Shown: positions 1 through 6,276 of the stretch, one piece after another
Position numbering within the stretch: position 1 is the stretch's first letter
Layout: the number at the start of each line of letters is the position of its first letter
DNA from: a bacterium
Lineage (GTDB): Bacteria; Eremiobacterota; Eremiobacteria; Baltobacterales; Baltobacteraceae
Direction: 5' to 3'
DNA: 24,827 bases
NCBI GenBank assembly: GCA_021784715.1
Contig: JAJYHP010000017.1
Span: 1-24,827 of the forward strand
The notes under the pieces: model-generated
The model's input: the letters and a program-made list of their open reading frames with translations, nothing else
Told to the model about the DNA's origin: nothing
Database searches by the model: none
Made by a program: the position numbers and the translations under genes

Positions 1-2
1 GG

Positions 3-368
3 GCCGAAGCGCGCGTCGCGATCGCCGCATTGCCGATGGAGGTGCTGCGCACGCGGGTTGCGAGCGCGCACGTCATGGGCGGAAGCGCGATGTCGAAGGA
101 CGAGCGCGACGGGGTCGTCGACCAACATGGCCGCAGCCACGCGCTCGAAAATCTCTACGTTTTCGACGGCTCGGCGTTCCCCACGAGTTTAGGCGTGAAT
201 CCCCAATTATCGATCTACGGAATGGTCGCGCGCAATGCCAGCGGGCTCGCCGCATCGCTCACCGGGCGCCCCGCCGCGCGTCTCGCCGAGCGCGACGATG
301 CGGGCAGCGAGATGCCGAACGGGCGCAGCGCATTGATCGCGGAGAGCGTCACGCCGACGGTACTCTGA
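3..368 (+). CDS. GMC-family FAD oxidoreductase, C-terminal fragment (truncated by window edge)
   Basis: Only the last ~121 residues are present; the reading frame is open to the left edge, so the start lies outside the window. The visible part is the GMC C-terminal domain: an HVMGG motif near residue 27, then GVVD, NLYVFDGS and a VNPQ motif typical of glucose/choline-type GMC oxidoreductases. In this family the His of the H-MGG segment and the Asn of VNPQ line the active site next to FAD. The alcohol or sugar substrate cannot be told from this fragment. The last ~35 residues, after the usual family end around position 268, are low-complexity and are encoded antisense to the conserved end of the neighbouring desaturase-like gene. 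The convergent overlap is 154 nt. Family call is firm, function is not. Confidence 0.88.
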   Translation, partial: AEARVAIAALPMEVLRTRVASAHVMGGSAMSKDERDGVVDQHGRSHALENLYVFDGSAFPTSLGVNPQLSIYGMVARNASGLAASLTGRPAARLAERDDAGSEMPNGRSALIAESVTPTVL

Positions 369-1753
369 CCCGGAAAGATCGTATCCCCGCAGAGGGTGAG
401 CCCCTCGATGCCGCTCCGGTGCGAACGCGCGCGAAGATTCGCGCTCTCCATGCGCTGCGGCGTTCCGCCGACGAACCCGCGGTACCGAAGCGTGTAGCGT
501 TCGAACGTATGCGGCGTTCCCAATTCGAAAAATGCCGGCGTTAGGCGCTTGCCGGTCGCCCGTTCGAGCCCGGCGAGCATGCGACCGGCGTACTCGCGTT
601 GCAACGAGGCGATGCCGCCGTTTCGGTACGCGTTCTCCCAGCGCTCCGGGTCGCTATGGGTGGAGAGCGTTATTGCGCGCCCGCCGTTCCGCGCGCGCCC
701 GCGCTCGTTCGCCGCGGAGAGCGAAACGAAGATCGAGTTCGCTTCCCCGAGCGGAGCGCGTTCGTCGAGTAGCACTTGGTGATGTAACGGTAGATCGTCG
801 GGGATCGCGCCGGCTTCGACGCCGACGTACGCCGTGACCGCACTCCACCGTTGGCGCGTGCGCGCGCGGGGATCGGGCGATCTACCGAGGAGCAGCAGCA
901 GATTCTCGTACGGAATCGCCGCAACGCCGTTGGGCGCCGAAATCGCCCTGCCGTCGGCGAGTTCGATGCCGGTGAATCTCCCGCGCTCGGTGCGCATGCG
1001 CGTGACGTCGGTGCGATAGGCGATCGTTCCACCGAAATGCCGAATACCGCGCGCGAGCGCCGTAGCGATCGTTGCGATACCGCCGTTGAGATGGAAGGTT
1101 CCCTCACGGGCGATATCGAGCGCGGCCGCTCCGAACGCGAGGTCGGTCGCGAGGGCGGGCGATTGTGCCGTAATGAGCAATTGCAGGTCGATAAACGCAC
1201 GGAGTTCGGCGGAAGCGTCGCGCGGAAGGAGCGACGCGAGGCTGTGCCCTTGCAGCGGCAGCAGCGCCAGGTCGCGCGCCCGGAAAATGCGAGCGAGATG
1301 CGTCGCGCTCGCGAGGTCGGCCGGAAGGCTCGGTAAACGCGCGGCGAAATTCCAGACGCGATCGGCGATGCGTTCCTGTCGCTGCCAGAAGGGTTCGTAG
1401 CGCTCCCCGAATGCCGCGATGCGTTCGGCGCGCCAGCGCTCGTCGCCGTAGCGCGCGATGCGCTTGCCCGGGAGATGCACCATCATCGCGAGATCGAGCG
1501 GCGCCGCGTCGACCCTCGCCCCGAGTGCCTCAAAGACGCGCCGATGGATTCCTCGCTCCCCAAAGCCGTTGACGACCGTCGCACCGACGTCGAAGCGATA
1601 ACCCTCGCGTCGGTAGAATGCCGCGCAGCCCCCGGGTACGTTATGGTGCTCGGCGAGGAAGACGCGCGCGCCGGAACGAGCGGCGAGCGCCGCCGCGGTG
1701 AGCCCGGCGATGCCGCCGCCGATCACCACGAGATCGAACGAAGAGTCCGCCAT
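215..1753 (-). CDS. Phytoene desaturase / carotenoid isomerase-like FAD-dependent oxidoreductase
   Basis: About 512 residues. I start at the ATG at 1753 (MADSSFDLVV), because the Rossmann dinucleotide-binding motif VVIGGGIAGL begins eight residues later; an in-frame ATG at 1825 would add 24 residues of unremarkable sequence. The N-terminus continues with a PGGCAAFYRREGYRFDVG segment typical of CrtI/CrtISO/retinol-saturase relatives. The C-terminus carries CGDTIFPGQS followed by TVGVTLSAINA, the second FAD-contacting motif of this family. Members desaturate, isomerise or saturate polyene chains at the membrane; the substrate here is unknown and no other carotenoid gene is in view. The last ~28 residues after the conserved end are Ala/Arg/Ser-rich and lie antisense to the GMC gene. 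It is divergent from the 61-residue membrane protein with only 63 bp between them. Confidence 0.85.
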   Translation of the reverse strand: MADSSFDLVVIGGGIAGLTAAALAARSGARVFLAEHHNVPGGCAAFYRREGYRFDVGATVVNGFGERGIHRRVFEALGARVDAAPLDLAMMVHLPGKRIARYGDERWRAERIAAFGERYEPFWQRQERIADRVWNFAARLPSLPADLASATHLARIFRARDLALLPLQGHSLASLLPRDASAELRAFIDLQLLITAQSPALATDLAFGAAALDIAREGTFHLNGGIATIATALARGIRHFGGTIAYRTDVTRMRTERGRFTGIELADGRAISAPNGVAAIPYENLLLLLGRSPDPRARTRQRWSAVTAYVGVEAGAIPDDLPLHHQVLLDERAPLGEANSIFVSLSAANERGRARNGGRAITLSTHSDPERWENAYRNGGIASLQREYAGRMLAGLERATGKRLTPAFFELGTPHTFERYTLRYRGFVGGTPQRMESANLRARSHRSGIEGLTLCGDTIFPGQSTVGVTLSAINALRPFGISLPASSRSARRAAGRPVSDAASPLALRATIP

Positions 1754-1816
1754 CGCTGCGTTGAACCCCGGCCCTGCCCGCAGAGTTCCGTGGGCGAGCG
1801 TTTGAAGGAGGAACCG

Positions 1817-2002
1817 ATGGAACATTTTTTCGTAAACTTTGCGCGCGATGCCGCCTGGGCCGTCGCCATCGTTTTTATTTTTGCAGTCATCGGCGTCGTG
1901 GCGACGATCCGGTGGATCGTCAACCTACTTACCCGCGCCGAACACGCCGTTGAGACGGGCGTCGAAAACGTCGAGCACGCGATAACGCATCGCGACAATT
2001 AA
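1817..2002 (+). CDS. Small single-pass membrane protein (61 aa), unknown
   Basis: Starts at ATG 1817 behind a near-perfect Shine-Dalgarno AAGGAGG (1805-1811), which fixes this start over a much longer upstream extension of the same frame that is antisense to the desaturase gene. Residues ~14-38 form one hydrophobic helix (AWAVAIVFIFAVIGVVA core) followed by a basic/aromatic edge and an acidic, probably helical tail with two similar segments (AEHAVETGV, VEHAITHRD). I do not recognise a family. It stands alone between a divergent oxidase gene and a repeat-rich gap. The strong ribosome-binding site and clean membrane topology support it being real. Confidence 0.7.
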   Translation: MEHFFVNFARDAAWAVAIVFIFAVIGVVATIRWIVNLLTRAEHAVETGVENVEHAITHRDN

Positions 2003-2031
2003 CGTCGCGCAGCACGATCACGCCGAGTAGC

Positions 2032-2061
2032 GTCCTTCGACTCGCTTCGCTCGCTCAGGAC
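2032..2061. repeat. 30-bp imperfect palindrome
   Basis: The element is bounded by GTCCT and AGGAC arms, with an interior of alternating CTCGC/GCTCGC motifs that can fold on itself. It lies 30 bp after the stop of the small membrane protein gene and opens the repeat cluster. It could act as a transcript-end hairpin, but no T-tract follows on either strand, so a mobile or REP-type palindrome is at least as likely. Confidence 0.5.
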
Positions 2062-2110
2062 GGGCTCCATGCGTATCGAGGCGCGTGCGGGCGCTCCCTG
2101 ATACGATGGC

Positions 2111-2172
2111 TTCGCCATCTACTCGGGATGACAGCGCTGCTGCTTTCGCCATCTACTCGGGATGACAGCGCT
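2111..2172 (+). repeat. Tandem direct repeat, two identical 28-bp copies
   Basis: Copies at 2111-2138 and 2145-2172 are identical (beginning TTCGCCATCTACTCGGGATG and ending ACAGCGCT), with a 34-bp period and a 6-bp spacer. The first copy also forms the right arm of the hairpin GATGGC-TTC-GCCATC (2105-2119); the second copy lacks the left arm and looks like a truncated duplicate. With only two copies it is not a CRISPR. Confidence 0.75.
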
Positions 2173-2269
2173 TGCGCCTCGATACGGCGCCTTGCGGCGC
2201 CTACTCGGCGTGACAAGTGCGGCGCCTACTCGGCGTGGCGATGTCGGCCCGCTCGCGATGGAGCCTCCC

Positions 2270-3085
2270 TTAGAAAAGTATCGTACGGAACTCGCCGACG
2301 GTGCGATACCCTAACGAGCGATAGAGGGCGATCGCAGCGATATTGAAATCGTTGACGTAGAGCGAGAGCGAGGGGACGATTTCGAGCAGCCGTGCCGAGA
2401 TCGCCGAAAATGCGGCTCGAGCGACGCCCTTGCCGCGTAGGTGCGGGACGGTCCAAATGCCCTGCATCTGCGCGGTGTGTTGCGACCACGCGCCGATATG
2501 GCAGAAGAAGGCCGGCTCGCCGGCGTATTCGCCGATCCACCAAAGTTCGCTTTCGATCATCGCGGCGATATTCGCGGTAAATTCGCGGCCGTGTTTACGC
2601 GGATCGCTCTCGAGTTCGCCGGCAATCATCTCCGCAGAGTTCTCCGAAACGATTTTCAGATCGGCGAGCGTCGCGCGGCGAACGCGAACGAGCGCGTCGT
2701 TTCGGATCTGCAGCGTCGCGGCGTCGACCGCCATCACCGGCTGGCGTTCGCGAATCAAGCGCGCGGCGCGGTGCCAATCGGGAAGGCGATCCCAAAATAT
2801 CTCCACTAACCCCATTGGTGCGGTAATCGCCTTCGGGCGGGGCATGCCGGCGGCGTATGCGGCGAACGCCTCGGCGGCGGGTTCTTCGCCGGCGAGAACG
2901 ATCTGTCGCCCTAAATACGCGAGCCCGATGAGGACGTTATCGAGAAAGGCGCCGACGAGCGAGCGCCGCGAGAGCGCATCCCTCTCGAGAACGTAACTCA
3001 GATAGACGTTGAGGTATGGATCGCGTTCCAGGAGCGCGAGCGCTTCGGCATTGCGCTCGGCTAAGAGCGGGGCGACACGTATCAC
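2270..3085 (-). CDS. GNAT-family N-acetyltransferase with N-terminal DUF4081-like domain
   Basis: 271 residues. The N-terminal half (LLERDPYLNVYLSYVLERD) resembles the DUF4081 region that precedes GNAT domains in actinobacterial-type proteins. The C-terminal half, from about residue 135 (VRVRRATLADL), is a GNAT fold; the acetyl-CoA motif A appears as IWTVPHLRGKGVARAA near residues 213-228, and motif B as LYVNDFNIAAIALYRSLGY. It would transfer an acetyl group from acetyl-CoA to an unknown amine. The GTG start (3083-3085) overlaps the TGA of the anti-sigma gene as GTGA, so it should be translationally coupled to it. Being the last gene of the sigma/anti-sigma operon suggests a role in the same response, which is inference. 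Confidence 0.85.
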   Translation of the reverse strand: MIRVAPLLAERNAEALALLERDPYLNVYLSYVLERDALSRRSLVGAFLDNVLIGLAYLGRQIVLAGEEPAAEAFAAYAAGMPRPKAITAPMGLVEIFWDRLPDWHRAARLIRERQPVMAVDAATLQIRNDALVRVRRATLADLKIVSENSAEMIAGELESDPRKHGREFTANIAAMIESELWWIGEYAGEPAFFCHIGAWSQHTAQMQGIWTVPHLRGKGVARAAFSAISARLLEIVPSLSLYVNDFNIAAIALYRSLGYRTVGEFRTILF

Positions 3086-3840
3086 TCGAGCGAGGCGACG
3101 AACATCGGCTTGGTGGTCGGCTGCTTACTCCCACCGACGGGCTCCACGCTCACCGCGACCTCGGTCATCGATCCGGCATTGTGCTCGGCGATCGGTACCA
3201 CGGCAACGCCATCGCGATCCGGCATAAAGGTGGCGGAGGGTTCGATCTTTTTCCCGCCTCGCGGCATCACCCACGCCTGGTAAACGTGGCCGCGCGGCGG
3301 CATCGGCATATCGTGCATCGCGAGGTACATGCGCCCGTGCCGCATGACGATCTCGCCGTGATGGACCGGCATGCGCGTCGCGTCTGCGCTGGTAAGATCG
3401 ATCGCGGCCATCTGCGCGTTCTGCAACGAATGAGTTAGCGAGTCGACGCGCCGCTGAAGGGCGACGACCCGCGTCTTCATTTGGTTCATGCTCTCGCGCG
3501 TCGTCGCGAGATTGAACGTCGAAACCAGCGCCGCAACGAACGAGGCGGCGGCAACGAGATAGAGCGGCCAAGCGGGAGCGCGCGTGTTTCGCGGAAGCGA
3601 ACGAACCTTCGCTCCCGGAGCGACTTGGGCCATGATGCGTTCGCGCAACAGCGGGCTCGGCGGGGCCAGGTCGGCCTCGGGCGCAGAGATCGCTCCCACC
3701 AGCGGCGCGAGCGCCGTGTATTCGGCGCGGCATTCCTCGCAGGTTGCGAGATGCGAGCGCACGCGCTCGGCCTCGGCCGGCGAGAGGGCGCCGATCGCGA
3801 GTGCCGCGGCGTCGTCGAGATATGCGTCGTGCTCGCTCAT
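3082..3840 (-). CDS. Anti-sigma factor, zinc-finger N-terminus and RskA-type C-terminal domain
   Basis: 252 residues. Residues 30-37 read HLATCEEC, giving the H-x3-C-x2-C zinc-binding anti-sigma (ZAS) motif that clamps an ECF sigma factor. A single membrane helix follows at ~88-111 (LYLVAAASFVAALVSTF). A short coiled-coil-like stretch (ESMNQMKTRVVALQRRVDSL) leads into an extracytoplasmic domain at ~140-250 that resembles the anti-sigma-K factor RskA domain (GHVYQAWVMPRGG). The ATG (3838-3840) overlaps the TGA of the sigma gene as ATGA, the usual arrangement for a cognate sigma/anti-sigma pair. Its predicted job is to hold the sigma factor at the membrane until a periplasmic signal or proteolysis releases it. 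Confidence 0.9.
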   Translation of the reverse strand: MSEHDAYLDDAAALAIGALSPAEAERVRSHLATCEECRAEYTALAPLVGAISAPEADLAPPSPLLRERIMAQVAPGAKVRSLPRNTRAPAWPLYLVAAASFVAALVSTFNLATTRESMNQMKTRVVALQRRVDSLTHSLQNAQMAAIDLTSADATRMPVHHGEIVMRHGRMYLAMHDMPMPPRGHVYQAWVMPRGGKKIEPSATFMPDRDGVAVVPIAEHNAGSMTEVAVSVEPVGGSKQPTTKPMFVASLE

Positions 3841-4412
3841 CGTTCGATCTTTCCATCGAGTGCGGTGCGGAGCTTCCGCAATCCCGAACGGATGCGCGTC
3901 TTTACCGTGCCGAGCGGATCGCCGGTGCGCGCGGCGATTGCCTCGTGCGTGAGGCCACCGAAGAAACCGAGCTCGATTGCGTTCCGCTGTTCTGGTGGCA
4001 ACGTTGCGAGCGCGCGCCGAATATGGCCGGCATCGAGCCGCGCGAATGCGAGTTCCTCGAGCCGCTCGTCTTCCGGGAGCGATGCGGGAAGCTCTTCGGT
4101 GCTGCGGAGGGAACGCGAGCGCAGCGCATCGAGTGCACGATTACGCGCGACGCGAGCGAGCCAGCCGGGGAAATTCCCGCCGACAAATCGTTCCGGTGCG
4201 TTCCAAAGTTTCATGAATACTGCTTGCGTCACGTCTTCCGCCGCTTCGCGCTCCCCCAGGACTCGCATCGCAATCGACCAGACGATACGATGATGTTCGT
4301 CGTAGAGCTGTTCGAAGGCAACTGCGTCCCGCGCTCGCACCCGTTCCATCAGGCGTTCGGCATCGTCGCTCACGTCGGCGATATTCGCGGCCTTGCGAAG
4401 CTCTACCCGCAT
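3837..4412 (-). CDS. ECF RNA polymerase sigma factor (SigK/RpoE-like)
   Basis: 191 residues, normal for an ECF sigma factor. Region 2 spans ~33-102, with EQLYDEHHRIVWSIAMRVLG and the RNA-polymerase-binding AEDVTQAVFMKLW segment. Region 4 spans ~125-185, with ALATLPPEQRNAIELGFFGG, LTHEAIAARTG and LGTVKTRIRSGLRKLR, which contains the helix-turn-helix for the -35 element. The ATG at 4412 has no clear ribosome-binding site; a downstream ATG at 4349 would clip the start of region 2 very little. It sits 45 bp after the cyclase-like gene and overlaps the anti-sigma gene by four bases. The pairing with a ZAS/RskA anti-sigma is seen directly; target genes are unknown, but the upstream FecR genes are obvious candidates. 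Confidence 0.92.
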   Translation of the reverse strand: MRVELRKAANIADVSDDAERLMERVRARDAVAFEQLYDEHHRIVWSIAMRVLGEREAAEDVTQAVFMKLWNAPERFVGGNFPGWLARVARNRALDALRSRSLRSTEELPASLPEDERLEELAFARLDAGHIRRALATLPPEQRNAIELGFFGGLTHEAIAARTGDPLGTVKTRIRSGLRKLRTALDGKIER

Positions 4413-4457
4413 CCATTCAACGGGCGGCAGGGCTCGGTGGATTGGCGGGCCGCGCGG

Positions 4458-5531
4458 TTAGGGCGGGAGCTGAATCGGCGGCCCCTGGTCGTCTTCGTAG
4501 GTGCCGGCGGCAAAGGGCGGATCGGGAAGGACCGGCTGCTCGTCGTCGAGTTGCGAGAACCGGACCGGTTCGGCGCGCAGCGGCGCCGGAGCGACGAAAC
4601 GTTCCGAACGTGCCGGCGCATTCGATGCGATGCGTTCGTCGACGCTCGCCGTACCACTCGCGTTGTCGACCGGTTGGTAAACCGTCGCAGCTTCCTCCTC
4701 GCGCAGCACGGTTCGCGCGACGCTCGTACGCGTCGGCAATGTAATAGCGCCCTCGCTAGCGGCGCGGCGCGTCAGGCCGCGAATCACATAGGCGGAGTGT
4801 AAGCGCTTGAGGCCGCGGAGCGGCAGCGAGCTCGCGGGGACGCCGACAAAGAGTTCGCGCACGACGTCGAAGGTCGCTTCGGAGGCGAGAATGCCGGCGT
4901 TGAGCTCTTCCGATGCGCCCTCCAAACGAGCGGCGACCTGGGCGGGATTGCCGACGATTGCGAATTCGCGGCGTTGTTGGTAGCCGGTATCGCCGGCGAC
5001 GATCGTTCCGGAATTCACGCCGATCCCGACGTGCAGGATCTTCCGGCCCTGCGAGGCCCATTGCCCCTCCATCGCTTTCATCATGCGTGCGATGTCGAGT
5101 GCGGCGCGTAGCGCGCGTTCTTCCTGAAAGTGCTCCTCCACCAGAACGCCGAAGACCGCCGTTACCGTCTCGCCGCGCAGGCTCTCGATGATCCCGCGAT
5201 GCCGTTGCACCGCCTTACCGACGACGGCGTAAAATTCGTTGAGGTAGGCGAGCGTCTCTTCGGCGCTGAGCTCTTCGGCGACGAGGGCAAAGTTTCGAAT
5301 GCGGCAGGAGAGAATCGTCGCGTAGTATTGACGAGCCTCGAAAAGCCGCGGGTCCTTTCGCGCGAGGAGTTCGTCGACGACCGGGGGCGGCACGTACCGC
5401 GTGAAGAGCGCGCGGACGCGGCGATGTTCGTCGCGCTCGGCAAGGTAGCGACGAAGGATGGTCACCGCATAAAACGCGAGCCCCGCCGCAAGGAGCAGCG
5501 AGAGCGTCAGCAGCGCGATCAATCCATCCAT
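4458..5531 (-). CDS. Membrane-anchored class III adenylate/guanylate cyclase homologue, probably catalytically degenerate
   Basis: 357 residues. One N-terminal membrane helix (residues 3-26) is followed by the RALFTRYVPPPVVDELL linker common ahead of bacterial class III cyclase domains, the cyclase homology domain (~68-250), and a ~100-residue Pro/Glu-rich tail. The fold markers are clear (VGIGVNSGTIVAGDTGY, VAARLEG). Several catalytic positions are not: the first metal Asp of the usual F-x-D-I-R-G-F motif is Arg77 (SCRIRNF), the second metal Asp after Gly is Glu121 (LRGETVTAVFG), the adenine-specifying Lys four residues earlier is Ser117, and the transition-state Asn is Gln198, while Arg202 is kept. 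It is more likely a nucleotide-sensing or scaffold protein than an active cyclase. It lies 15 nt downstream of a FecR gene and 45 nt upstream of the sigma gene. Confidence 0.85.
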   Translation of the reverse strand: MDGLIALLTLSLLLAAGLAFYAVTILRRYLAERDEHRRVRALFTRYVPPPVVDELLARKDPRLFEARQYYATILSCRIRNFALVAEELSAEETLAYLNEFYAVVGKAVQRHRGIIESLRGETVTAVFGVLVEEHFQEERALRAALDIARMMKAMEGQWASQGRKILHVGIGVNSGTIVAGDTGYQQRREFAIVGNPAQVAARLEGASEELNAGILASEATFDVVRELFVGVPASSLPLRGLKRLHSAYVIRGLTRRAASEGAITLPTRTSVARTVLREEEAATVYQPVDNASGTASVDERIASNAPARSERFVAPAPLRAEPVRFSQLDDEQPVLPDPPFAAGTYEDDQGPPIQLPP

Positions 5532-5546
5532 TGCGCTGGTCGTACG

Positions 5547-6272
5547 CTAGCGCGGCGGCAGCGGAATCGGTACCGGCAGGCTCGGCGGGGCGGGCAGTTG
5601 CTGGGCGGCCTTCTGCAAGATCTCGTTTTTCAACTGATTCCAGTTGGCCGGAAGTCCGAAGTCCCCGGTGAAACGGTCGACCAACGCCTGCGTGAGTTTC
5701 CCTACCTCCACCTCCACCACTCCGTTGACGACGCGCGCGACGAGCCCTTGCCCCGCCGCTACGGTGAACGTCTTCCCAGCCTTGGTGGTGACGAGCACGG
5801 GGAGGTGTGGATCGCCGAGTTCGTACACGTTGAGATGAATCGTTCCGCTGCGATCGACTTCTAGGTCGCCCTGCGTTCCACGAACGGCGATCTGCGAGGT
5901 TGGAGTGCTGAAGAGGTAATTTGCTTTCGCACCTTTTGGGTGGTGAACGGCGAACCGGATCCGGCCGTCCTTGACGATGAACTTCGCCGAGGTCGTTTCG
6001 GCTTGGTTGAAAAACGCGAGTTGCACGCGCGTCGAACTGCCGATAAGAATCTGCGTGCTATCGGGGAGCGTCACCGCACCGAGCGAACGGGCGCCGGTAA
6101 TTGCCTCGTCGCTATCGCGGAGATTGACCGAGGCGCGCTCTGCGAGCGGTACGGCACGCGCGCCGACTCGCTGAAAAGCAACGCTCCCATGCCTGTTTTC
6201 TAGAAGTTTTCCCCCTTGCGCGCTCGCAACGAGAGGGAGAGCCAGCAGCATTGCGAGCGCGATAATTCTCAT
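5547..6272 (-). CDS. Secreted FecR-domain protein (first of two paralogues by position)
   Basis: 241 residues. Residues 1-18 form a signal peptide (MRIIALAMLLALPLVASA) with a type I cleavage site before Gln19. The body is a FecR-type domain: LPDSTQILIGSSTRVQL, KFIVKDGRIRF and the signature AVRGTQGDLEV. There is no N-terminal anti-sigma helix bundle and no internal membrane segment, so it is not a classical FecR regulator of the FecI/FecR pair. The C-terminus is Pro-rich. The ATG follows the stop of the upstream paralogue by 4 nt, and its weak GAAGAAG ribosome-binding site overlaps that gene's end. Role unknown; an exported envelope protein that senses or binds something is plausible from the operon context. 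Confidence 0.85.
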   Translation of the reverse strand: MRIIALAMLLALPLVASAQGGKLLENRHGSVAFQRVGARAVPLAERASVNLRDSDEAITGARSLGAVTLPDSTQILIGSSTRVQLAFFNQAETTSAKFIVKDGRIRFAVHHPKGAKANYLFSTPTSQIAVRGTQGDLEVDRSGTIHLNVYELGDPHLPVLVTTKAGKTFTVAAGQGLVARVVNGVVEVEVGKLTQALVDRFTGDFGLPANWNQLKNEILQKAAQQLPAPPSLPVPIPLPPR

Positions 6273-6276
6273 TCCG

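Larger units (their letters stand above)
2018..2237. repeat. REP-like mosaic of direct and inverted short repeats in the 267-bp gene-free gap
   Basis: The gap between 2003 and 2269 holds no gene. A 13-mer TCACGCCGAGTAG (2018-2030) recurs in inverted orientation at 2201-2213, and its core CTACTCGGCGTG again at 2226-2237. CGTATCGAGGCGC (2072-2084) is the inverse of GCGCCTCGATACG (2174-2186). Two units have the same layout: GATACG, a hairpin, then CTACTCGG followed by G or C and ATGACA/GTGACA. The hairpin arms differ between units (ATGGC/GCCAT at 2106-2118; GCGCC/GGCGC at 2187-2200), yet each pairs internally. This looks like a cluster of REP-type palindromic elements between two convergent transcription units. 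Confidence 0.7.

Noticed and set aside
2111..2172. Two 28-bp identical direct repeats, checked as a CRISPR
   Set aside because: Only two copies, a 6-bp spacer, and the repeats are parts of REP-like hairpin units; no cas genes nearby.
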